NCBI GenBank assembly: GCA_003520425.1
Contig: DOUU01000409.1
Span: forward strand, 4,875 to 13,591
From: Deltaproteobacteria bacterium
GTDB lineage: Bacteria > Myxococcota_A > UBA9160
Length of the DNA: 8,717 nucleotides
Direction: 5' to 3'
The number at the start of each line of letters is the position of its first letter. Positions within the stretch are counted from its first letter, which is position 1. Below the pieces are notes generated by a model that was not told where the DNA came from, did no database searches, and saw only the letters and a program-made list of their open reading frames with translations. The position numbers and the translations under genes are program-made. Positions 1-5,835 of the stretch are shown in pieces.

Positions 1-1
1 C

Positions 2-334
2 ACGTTCGTGACCCTCCATTTCGTTGGCATCGAGGGTATGCCGCGGCGCATCTACACGTATCCGGCGGATCGAGGGTGGGACTTCTTGAACATGATCGCC
101 ACGCTTGGGGTTCCGTTCCAGATCGCTTCCGTCGCTCTCTTCGTCGTAAATGTGCTCGTCTCTCTGCGACGGGGCACCCCTGCGGGCGATGACCCATGGG
201 ACGCTTGGACTCTCGAGTGGGCGACCAGCTCTCCACCGCCCGTGTACAACTTCGACGTCTTGCCAGTGGTGCGGAGTCGCCGGCCCCTGTGGGACCGAAA
301 GCATCCGCACGACCCCGACGGTCCCCACGAATAA
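2..334 (+). CDS. ctaD: Cytochrome c oxidase subunit I, C-terminal fragment (5' end outside window)
   Basis: Only the last 110 residues are present; the frame is open to the left edge, so the start lies upstream. Subunit I is the catalytic haem-copper subunit of the membrane oxidase and reduces oxygen to water while pumping protons. The visible part has the strongly conserved signature near the end of subunit I, GIEGMPRRIYTYP (fragment residues 9-21), then one membrane helix (about residues 28-52, ATLGVPFQIASVALFVVNVL) and a hydrophilic tail with DPWDAWTLEWATSSPPP, which is typical of caa3/aa3-type subunit I proteins. The haem and copper ligands lie upstream and cannot be checked. The TAA stop is part of the TAAGGAG that serves as ribosome binding site for the next gene, ctaE, ten bases on, so the two are co-transcribed. 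Confidence 0.93.
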   Translation, partial: TFVTLHFVGIEGMPRRIYTYPADRGWDFLNMIATLGVPFQIASVALFVVNVLVSLRRGTPAGDDPWDAWTLEWATSSPPPVYNFDVLPVVRSRRPLWDRKHPHDPDGPHE

Positions 335-338
335 GGAG
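333..338 (+). promoter_or_regulatory. Ribosome binding site of ctaE, overlapping the ctaD stop
   Basis: AAGGAG begins inside the TAA stop codon of ctaD and ends six bases before the ATG at 345. It fixes the ctaE start there rather than at the far upstream in-frame ATG at 150, which would lie inside ctaD. Confidence 0.75.
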
Positions 339-344
339 CGCGGG

Positions 345-935
345 ATGAGCGCCCCGGGCGCAGCCAAGGAGTTCCGGGAAGAGGTGTCCGCCTCTCGCGG
401 AAAGGTGGGCATGATCGCGCTGATCGTGACCGAGTCCTCGCTCCTCGGCGTCTTTGTCGTGGCCTACCTTTTCTACATCGGCAAGAGCCTAAGCGGCCCC
501 TACCCGAAGGACGTTCTCGACTTTCCCTGGACCGGCACGGCTTGCCTTCTCGCGAGCAGCGTGACCGTGGTGCTCGCCGTCGGAGCTCTCAAGCGAGGGG
601 CAGCGAGCATGAACGCTCTGTGGCTCGGGGTGACCATTCTCCTCGGAGTCGCGTTCCTCTCTCGCACGGCACGCGAGTGGCGTCGCCTGATCTTCGACGA
701 CGGACTTAGCATCAATACCAATCTTTTCGGAACAACTTTCTACTCCCTGGTCGGACTTCACGCCGGCCACGTGCTCGTAGGCCTCTGCATGTTGATCATT
801 ATCCTCGGCTGCGCACTTCGCGGCGCGCTGCGGCCGGCTCACGCCGAGCGCGTCGAGCTCGTCTCCTGGTACTGGCATTTCGTGGACGTCGTCTGGCTCG
901 TCGTCCTGACGGTGGTCTACGTCGTGGGTCGGTGA
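345..935 (+). CDS. ctaE: Cytochrome c oxidase subunit III (five-helix form)
   Basis: Protein of 196 residues, the core subunit III of a haem-copper oxidase, an inner-membrane protein that binds subunit I and stabilises proton uptake. Family features seen: KVGMIALIVTESSLLGVF near residues 20-37 with the conserved Glu30 in the first helix, REW at 110-112, the FYSLVGLHAGHVLVG stretch (132-146) with conserved His139 and His142, and the C-terminal WYWHFVDVVWL (175-185). About five membrane helices are apparent; the two N-terminal helices of the longer seven-helix form are missing, as is usual for the short bacterial type. The start is set by the AAGGAG just upstream. The TGA stop overlaps by one base the ATG of the next gene (TGATG at 933-937), so coupling is likely. 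Confidence 0.93.
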   Translation: MSAPGAAKEFREEVSASRGKVGMIALIVTESSLLGVFVVAYLFYIGKSLSGPYPKDVLDFPWTGTACLLASSVTVVLAVGALKRGAASMNALWLGVTILLGVAFLSRTAREWRRLIFDDGLSINTNLFGTTFYSLVGLHAGHVLVGLCMLIIILGCALRGALRPAHAERVELVSWYWHFVDVVWLVVLTVVYVVGR

Positions 936-1792
936 TGAGACCTGAGGTGCGAGATCACGATGGAAGAATCGCCGAGCCTGCGGCCGGCGAGAGCCTAGAG
1001 CTTCCGGCGCCGACGGCCGCGCCGATGATCACAGCGTTGGGAATCACCCTCATTGGCGCGGGTCTTCTGACAAACGCAGCCGTGAGTATCGTGGGAGGGA
1101 CCCTCGCGCTGGCCGGAGCAGTCGGTTGGTGGCGCGCGGTGCTGCCGTTCCCGAAGGTGGAGAGGATCTCGGTTCTGCGAAGGGGCATTGCTCCGATGCC
1201 GGAGGCTCCCCAAGTGGAAAGAGTGCAGAGGCCTGTCGCGATCGCTGGAAGCCGCCTTCGCCTTCCAATCGAGGTGCCCCCGTTCTCCGCCGGGATCACC
1301 GGAGGGATCGCGGGCGGGGTCGCCATGGCTGCCGTGGCCCTCGCCTATGGACTCCTCGCGGAGCACAGTCTTTGGTATCCGATCAATCTTCTCGCGGCCG
1401 CCGGGCTTCCGAACTTGGCGACCGCCAGCACAAGCGCACTCTGCGCGTTTGACGGAGCGGCCTTTTTCGTCGCACTCTTGGCTCATGGAACGATTTCCCT
1501 CTTGGTCGGGCTCCTCTATGTCCTGATCTTGCCCATGCTTCCGCGGCGGCACCTCCTGTGGGGTGGCCTCGTGGCTCCCCTCCTGTGGACGGGGGTGGTC
1601 TGGGCTGTGCTTGGGATCGTGAACCCCGTGCTCGATGCACGCATCGACTGGCTTTGGTTCGTGGCCTCCCAGATCGCATTCGGCCTCGTCGCCGGTCTGG
1701 TGGTGGCCCGCACTCCAACCGTCGGAACCCCCCAGACCGGCTCGGTGCCGGGGGGCTTAGGCGGCGCCGGTCCTTCCGAACGCAAGCGATGA
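935..1792 (+). CDS. Multi-pass membrane protein of unknown function in oxidase cluster
   Basis: Protein of 285 residues, not assignable to a named family. I chose ATG 935, overlapping the ctaE stop; an in-frame GTG at 932 is possible. Visible layout: a polar N-terminus, then LPAPTAAPMITALGITLIGA (23-42) leading into a pair of short membrane helices that end in GWWRAVLP (64-71). This resembles, from memory, the small subunit-IV-like proteins of bacterial oxidase clusters. A hydrophilic linker (about 72-115) follows, then a glycine-rich start (SAGITGGIAGGVAMAAVALAY) of a C-terminal block of about five more helices with a WYPINLLAAAG motif, and a Pro/Gly-rich tail. The position between subunit III and the cytochromes suggests a structural or assembly partner of the oxidase or supercomplex; that is inference. 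Its stop overlaps the next start (ATGA at 1789-1792). Confidence 0.8.
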   Translation: MRPEVRDHDGRIAEPAAGESLELPAPTAAPMITALGITLIGAGLLTNAAVSIVGGTLALAGAVGWWRAVLPFPKVERISVLRRGIAPMPEAPQVERVQRPVAIAGSRLRLPIEVPPFSAGITGGIAGGVAMAAVALAYGLLAEHSLWYPINLLAAAGLPNLATASTSALCAFDGAAFFVALLAHGTISLLVGLLYVLILPMLPRRHLLWGGLVAPLLWTGVVWAVLGIVNPVLDARIDWLWFVASQIAFGLVAGLVVARTPTVGTPQTGSVPGGLGGAGPSERKR

Positions 1793-2514
1793 GGCGAGGG
1801 GCGTCTCAAAGGGCCGGGAGCGGTGCCTTCCTCGTTCTCATGTTGGGTTTCTTTGTGCTGGGATGCGATTCGCTTCCGGGAAGACCGAAGGAGAGCGCGG
1901 AAGAAGCTGCGCAGTCTATGGACTTTGAACTCCTTTACGCCACCCACTGCGCCGGCTGTCATGGGGCCGACGGCAACCTCGGGCCGGCTCTCGACTTACA
2001 TGATCCGGTGTATCTCGCGCTGGTACCCCCGAATCGGCTCCGCGCCGTGATCGAAGACGGCGTCCCCGGGACAGCCATGACCGCCTTCGCGAAGGAGCGC
2101 GGCGGATCGCTTACGGAGCCACAGATCGAGGCCCTCGTTCAAGGCATGTTGGCGCGCTGGTCGGATGCGCAATCCCTTCGCGGCATGGCGCTGCCGCCCT
2201 ATGCGGGGCCCTTAGGAGATCCGAGGAGGGGGGCCGAGGTCTACGCGACAGCGTGTGGGAGTTGTCATGGAGGGGAAGGGCGCGGCGGAAAGAAGGGCCA
2301 CGACATTGTCGATTCGAGCTATCTCGCGTTGGTGAGCGACCAGGCGTTGCGCAGCGTGGTGATCGCCGGCCGGACGGATCTCGGAATGCCGGATTGGCGG
2401 GGCACGCGCGGGAGCCCCCTCACCTCGCAACAGGGTTCAGACGTGGTCGCCTGGCTGGCCGCCCATCGTGCTCCCGTGGTGGGTCGGCCGATCTTCGAGA
2501 AGCCAAGGGGATAG
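1789..2514 (+). CDS. Lipoprotein with two tandem cytochrome c domains
   Basis: Protein of 241 residues. The N-terminus is a lipoprotein signal: hydrophobic FLVLMLGFFVLG followed by Cys26, with Asp at +2, so it is probably exported and membrane-tethered facing the periplasm. Domain 1 has CAGCH (54-58) and a probable axial Met97 in GTAMTAF. Domain 2 has CGSCH (156-160) and a probable Met200 in LGMPDW. The domains match internally: both have YLALV after the haem site (75-79 and 178-182), then a similar helix and a C-terminal helix, which points to duplication. Likely role: electron carrier between the Rieske/cytochrome b complex encoded downstream and the oxidase encoded upstream, in place of soluble cytochrome c or c1. 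The ATG is chosen because it overlaps the preceding stop and is followed directly by the signal peptide; the frame is open further upstream but lacks such features. It ends with TAG, 37 bases before the Rieske gene. Confidence 0.9.
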   Translation: MRRGASQRAGSGAFLVLMLGFFVLGCDSLPGRPKESAEEAAQSMDFELLYATHCAGCHGADGNLGPALDLHDPVYLALVPPNRLRAVIEDGVPGTAMTAFAKERGGSLTEPQIEALVQGMLARWSDAQSLRGMALPPYAGPLGDPRRGAEVYATACGSCHGGEGRGGKKGHDIVDSSYLALVSDQALRSVVIAGRTDLGMPDWRGTRGSPLTSQQGSDVVAWLAAHRAPVVGRPIFEKPRG

Positions 2515-2535
2515 GGGGTGGGGTCGCCCCCTCAC

Positions 2536-2542
2536 AAGAGGA
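2536..2542 (+). promoter_or_regulatory. Ribosome binding site of the Rieske gene
   Basis: AAGAGGA lies nine bases before ATG 2552. It is too close (three bases) to the in-frame GTG at 2546, so ATG 2552 is favoured. A G-run/C-run hairpin lies just upstream of it (2514-2531). Confidence 0.5.
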
Positions 2543-2551
2543 CGAGTGATC

Positions 2552-3073
2552 ATGTGCCCCAATTATGAGTTCGCGACTCCGGCATCGCCTTCCCGCCGCA
2601 GCTTCCTCTTCAGGCTCGCTCTGGCGCTGAATGGCCTGGCGCTGCTGCTCGCCGGAGTTCCGATCCTCGGATACCTGCTCGGTCCGCTCTCGCGTAGGGC
2701 CGCGCAGACCTGGATCGACCTCGGTCCTGTGGCGAGCTTCCCGGAGCGGGAGACTCGACTTGCCGTCTACGAGAACCCGTATCGGGTGGTCTGGGACGGA
2801 GCCACGGCGAAGATCGCCTGCTGGGTGCGACGGCTTGAGGGCGATCGTTTTCAGGTGTTCGCGGTGAACTGTGCACATCTTGGTTGTCCCGTGCGCTGGT
2901 TTCCGCAGTCGCGCCTTTTCATGTGCCCTTGTCATGGAGGCGTCTACTACGAAGACGGTTCCCGCGCCTCAGGACCGCCTCCTCGGGGTCTCTTCGAGTA
3001 TGAATGGGCGGTGCGGGCGGGAAGGCTCCACGTGCGGGGGGGACAAATTCCTACCCTCAGCGAACCCGTGTAA
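2552..3073 (+). CDS. Rieske [2Fe-2S] protein of the cytochrome bc complex
   Basis: Protein of 173 residues, the iron-sulfur subunit that takes the first electron from quinol at the outer face of the membrane. A twin-arginine motif SRRSFLFR (14-21) precedes a hydrophobic anchor (about 22-46), as expected for Tat-exported Rieske proteins. The cluster-binding motifs are CAHLGC (107-112; Cys107 and His109 ligands, Cys112 disulfide) and CPCHGG (125-130; Cys125 and His128 ligands, Cys127 disulfide), followed by Tyr132. A GPPPRGLFEYE segment near the end is the conserved Pro-rich loop. The usual CPCHGS serine is Gly130, so the hydrogen bond to the cluster sulfur is absent; in studied Rieske proteins loss of that bond lowers the redox potential. 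The stop overlaps the next gene by one base (TAATG), so it is probably coupled to the cytochrome b gene. Often named petC or qcrA; the symbol is left empty because no lineage-specific name can be fixed. Confidence 0.95.
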   Translation: MCPNYEFATPASPSRRSFLFRLALALNGLALLLAGVPILGYLLGPLSRRAAQTWIDLGPVASFPERETRLAVYENPYRVVWDGATAKIACWVRRLEGDRFQVFAVNCAHLGCPVRWFPQSRLFMCPCHGGVYYEDGSRASGPPPRGLFEYEWAVRAGRLHVRGGQIPTLSEPV

Positions 3074-4536
3074 TGCCCATGCGATTCGCGACTGCAATTG
3101 CGAAATGGTTGGAAGATCGCACGGGACTCGGTGCGGCACTCACTCCCATCCTTGGACACACCGTTCCGCGCCGTACCGCGAGCTTCTGGTATGTGTTCGG
3201 AAGCTCGACGCTTGCCCTCTTCGCCCTTCAGGTGGCGACGGGAGTCTGTCTTGCGCTTGTGTACGTCCCTTCAGCGGATCAGGCCTATCAGAGTCTCGTC
3301 TATCTGAATCACGGAGCACACCTGGGATGGTTCCTTCGGGCCGCTCATTTCTGGGGCTCAAACGCGATGGTGCTGGTGCTGGTCGTTCACATGCTCCAGG
3401 TCTTCCTCTTCGGAGCGTACAAGTATCCAAGAGAGCTCACCTGGATCTGCGGGGTGTTCCTGCTCCTGTGTACCCTGGGGATGGCCTTCACCGGACAGGT
3501 TCTACGCTGGGACCAGGATGCGTACTGGGGCCTGGGGATTGGCGCATCGATCGCCTCCCGAGCTCCAGGCATCGGACCGGGCCTCGTGCACGTCCTCCTC
3601 GGGGGCCCGATCATCGGTGGGCGCACCCTTTCCCGCTTCTTCACGGTGCACGTATTCCTCGTCCCCGCCCTGTTGATGGCCCTCCTCGGACTCCATCTAT
3701 GGCTCGTGCTTCGCCTTGGCGTCAACGAGTGGCCCATGCCCGGGCGCTTGGTCGACCGAGAGACCTACCGCAAGCGCTATGAGGAAGAAGTGCAGCGGGA
3801 CGGCGTACCCTTCTTCCCGCTGGCAGCCCGCAAGGACATGATTGCCATGGCCGCAGTGGTCCTGGCCGTCTTGGTGTGTGCGGCTCTCTTTGGGCCCCAC
3901 GGACCTCGCGGCTTCCCGGATCCGACGGTGATCGACACGGCCCCGCGTCCCGACTTCTTCTTTCTGTGGCTTTTCGCCCTCTTCGCGCTCCTGCCCGCGT
4001 GGACGGAGACCTTCATCCTCCTCGTGGGACCCGTGGTCGCGATCGGTTTTCTCGTGGCCCTGCCTTTCCTTTCGGGGGCCGGAGAGAAGAGCTGGCTTCG
4101 TCGTCCCGGCTCTGTGCTTGCCGCTCTTTTGATTCTGCTTGCGATTGGGACGCTCACTGGGCTCGGAACGACGTCGCCGTGGTCCCCTCTCATGGACGGA
4201 TGGAGCGCGACGCCCGTGCCTCCCATCTACGTCAAAGGCCGTTCCGCCCTCGAGTTGCGCGGTGCCCTCGTCCTCCAGTTCAAACAATGCCGCAATTGCC
4301 ACAGCCTCGGGGGAGAAGGGGGACTACGCGGGCCCGCACTGGACGGTGTGGCGAGCCGACTGACGCGCGATCAGCTGATCCGACAGGTGCTCCAGGGCGG
4401 AGGCAACATGCCCGCGTACGGCAAGAACCTGAGCCCCGCCGAGGTGACGGCGCTTGTCGCCTTTATGCAGACCCTGCACCCTGTGGACGAGCCCGTTGCG
4501 AGAACAGCGGCCGGGCCATTGCTCGGACCTCGCTGA
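3073..4536 (+). CDS. Cytochrome b fused to a C-terminal cytochrome c domain
   Basis: Protein of 487 residues combining, in order, a four-helix cytochrome b core (about 1-215), a subunit-IV-like part (about 250-365) and a cytochrome c domain (about 390-470). Haem b ligands are His92/His106 in helix B and His193/His208 in helix D; the 14- and 15-residue spacings are those of cytochrome b6 rather than mitochondrial cytochrome b (14/14). The Qo-site motif, usually PEWY, reads PDFF (293-296) within RPDFFFLWLF. The c domain has CRNCH (406-410) and a likely axial Met446 in NMPAYG, so it takes the place of cytochrome c1. The protein oxidises quinol with the Rieske subunit and passes electrons via its own haem c. 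ATG 3073 overlaps the Rieske stop; ATG 3079 is an alternative two codons in. A 12-base gap leads to ctaG. Confidence 0.95.
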   Translation: MPMRFATAIAKWLEDRTGLGAALTPILGHTVPRRTASFWYVFGSSTLALFALQVATGVCLALVYVPSADQAYQSLVYLNHGAHLGWFLRAAHFWGSNAMVLVLVVHMLQVFLFGAYKYPRELTWICGVFLLLCTLGMAFTGQVLRWDQDAYWGLGIGASIASRAPGIGPGLVHVLLGGPIIGGRTLSRFFTVHVFLVPALLMALLGLHLWLVLRLGVNEWPMPGRLVDRETYRKRYEEEVQRDGVPFFPLAARKDMIAMAAVVLAVLVCAALFGPHGPRGFPDPTVIDTAPRPDFFFLWLFALFALLPAWTETFILLVGPVVAIGFLVALPFLSGAGEKSWLRRPGSVLAALLILLAIGTLTGLGTTSPWSPLMDGWSATPVPPIYVKGRSALELRGALVLQFKQCRNCHSLGGEGGLRGPALDGVASRLTRDQLIRQVLQGGGNMPAYGKNLSPAEVTALVAFMQTLHPVDEPVARTAAGPLLGPR

Positions 4537-4548
4537 GTAGGCGCCATC

Positions 4549-5502
4549 GTGTCCGATTGTTGGAGCGCGGCCCAAGCGCTAGTCGACTGGGTTCTTGACC
4601 ACTGGATTTCATTCGCGCTGATCCTTGCCTTCGGGGTATATCTGCGTGGATTCCTGCGCCTGCGCCGAAGGAAGAACCGGAGCGCGACGTCCCTTCGGGC
4701 GCTCGCCTTTGGCGGAGGGGTAGCCACCCTCGGGGTCGCGCTCGCTTCCCCGATTCACGAGCTCGGCGAGAGGTTGCTCCAAGTCCACATGCTGCAGCAC
4801 GTGCTCCTCATGATGGTGGCTCCGCCCCTTCTCTGGCTCGGGTGGCCCCTAGCGCCGATCCTGCTCGGTCTCCCACGCTCCTTGGCGCACCCGATAGCCC
4901 GCATCTTCGCCGTCTCCTGGGTGAAGTGGACTGCTCGCACCCTTTGCCATCCTGTTTCCGCATGGCTTGCGTTCGCGGCGGTGATGTGGGGCTGGCATAT
5001 TCCGGCGTCCTACGAGCTCGCCCTTCGCTCAGGAGCCTGGCATCATGTCGAACACGCGTCCTTCTTGGCCGCTGCCCTCCTTTTTTGGCGCAACGTGGTA
5101 GAGCCGTGGCCGAGCGCCTCCGCGTGGCCGCGCTGGAGCATGATCCCTTACCTCGCGCTCGCCGACGTTCAGAACACAGCCCTCTGCGCGCTTCTCACGT
5201 TTTCCGATCGCGTCTGGTACAAAACCTACGCTCTCTTGCCGCGTCCTTTCGGCCTATCTCCACTCGAGGACCAAGCCACCGCCGGCACAATCATGTGGAT
5301 TCTTGGATCGGCGGTGCTCCTCGCGGCTGTGGGATGCATCGTGCGAGAGCTCCTCGTCCCGGGGCAAGGACAGGTGTGGCCTCGCGAGCCCCTGCCGGAG
5401 GTGAATGCCCACCTGGGGGGCACTCCAGGGCCGGACCCGGGCTGGGTCCGCGGCATCCTGGCACGACCGAATTCCCCCGGAATTCCGCGGGTTGGCTCTT
5501 GA
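4549..5502 (+). CDS. ctaG: Cytochrome c oxidase assembly factor CtaG (caa3 type)
   Basis: Protein of 317 residues, a polytopic inner-membrane protein of the Caa3_CtaG family, needed for assembly of caa3-type oxidase, probably for building the copper centre. Supporting motifs: HMLQHVLLMMVAPPLLWLG from His80, WGWHIPASYELAL, HHVEH (165-169), LADVQNTALCALLTFSDRVWY and PLEDQATAGTIMW (from 238). About seven helices are apparent. It starts with GTG, preceded by a GAGTAGG seven bases upstream; no better start lies near. As the last gene of the operon it fits its position in many oxidase clusters. The tail after about residue 270 is hydrophilic and Pro/Gly-rich, and its last dozen or so codons run into a sequence that may not be original to ctaG (see the overlapping remnant at 5462-5695), so the native C-terminus may have been different. 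Confidence 0.92.
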   Translation: MSDCWSAAQALVDWVLDHWISFALILAFGVYLRGFLRLRRRKNRSATSLRALAFGGGVATLGVALASPIHELGERLLQVHMLQHVLLMMVAPPLLWLGWPLAPILLGLPRSLAHPIARIFAVSWVKWTARTLCHPVSAWLAFAAVMWGWHIPASYELALRSGAWHHVEHASFLAAALLFWRNVVEPWPSASAWPRWSMIPYLALADVQNTALCALLTFSDRVWYKTYALLPRPFGLSPLEDQATAGTIMWILGSAVLLAAVGCIVRELLVPGQGQVWPREPLPEVNAHLGGTPGPDPGWVRGILARPNSPGIPRVGS

Positions 5503-5695
5503 ATGGGGTTCCGGAGCTCGTGGCTTTCAAATTCCGGCGGGCGTAACGGATCTCGGCGAACTCGCGCGTCTCACCCGCGACGAAGCCAGCCCGGAGCGGG
5601 CGTTGCGCAAGGCGCACAGGCTCGTGGTCGAACTCGGTGCGACGGCGGGCGCTGAACAGATCGCGGGAGATCGGCCGGTGAACTGCTGGCCGTAG
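5462..5695 (+). pseudogene. Possible gene remnant overlapping the end of ctaG
   Basis: An open frame of 77 codons, in a different frame from ctaG, overlaps the last 41 bases of ctaG and ends with TAG at 5693-5695. Between about 5545 and 5650 its codons have the strong third-position G/C bias of the real genes here, and they encode a plausible helical segment (DLGELARLTRDEASPERALR and onward to VVELGAT). No start codon with a ribosome site belongs to it, and I recognise no family. The near-repeats AATTCCGCGGG (5481-5491) and AATTCCGGCGGG (5530-5541) and the palindrome CGGAATTCCG (5478-5487) sit at its left edge and could mark an insertion or recombination point. It may equally be chance openness in GC-rich DNA. 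Confidence 0.28.
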
Positions 5696-5835
5696 TTTCC
5701 TGAAGAGCCACGACGCGTGGGATCTGACGGTTGTCTGGGCCGTGGAGGGCGCTGAGCGCCGAACCAGCACGTTGGCCCGGCGTGCGCCAGGGTGTGTCAG
5801 GCCTTGGAACGAGCGCAGCGATTGTTACCCAAAGA
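5503..5835. other. Intergenic stretch between convergent ctaG and PEP-CTERM gene
   Basis: These 333 bases separate the convergent ends of ctaG (plus) and the PEP-CTERM gene (minus). Apart from the possible remnant ending at 5695, no gene is supported. Two short GC-rich hairpins occur: GGCGCTGAGCGCC at 5748-5760 and CCCGGCGTGCGCCAGGG shortly after, near 5777-5793. Neither has a following T-run in either direction, so a standard intrinsic terminator for the operon is not visible. Confidence 0.5.

Noticed and set aside
1558..1788. Upstream extension of the cytochrome c frame
   Set aside because: The stretch is Arg/Gly-rich and overlaps the well-supported membrane protein gene in another frame; the lipoprotein signal begins right after ATG 1789.
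3697..4302. Long minus-strand open frames opposite the cytochrome b gene
   Set aside because: They lie wholly opposite a gene with clear haem and quinol-site motifs and have the low-complexity charged composition of antisense frames.
5291..5770. 159-codon minus-strand open frame under the ctaG end
   Set aside because: It overlaps clearly coding ctaG sequence on the other strand, is Arg/Pro/Ser-rich and shows no domain; it is a shadow of ctaG and the neighbouring remnant.
5748..5793. Hairpins GGCGCTGAGCGCC and CCCGGCGTGCGCCAGGG as terminators
   Set aside because: Neither is followed by a T-run on either strand; short GC-rich hairpins are common by chance at this base composition.
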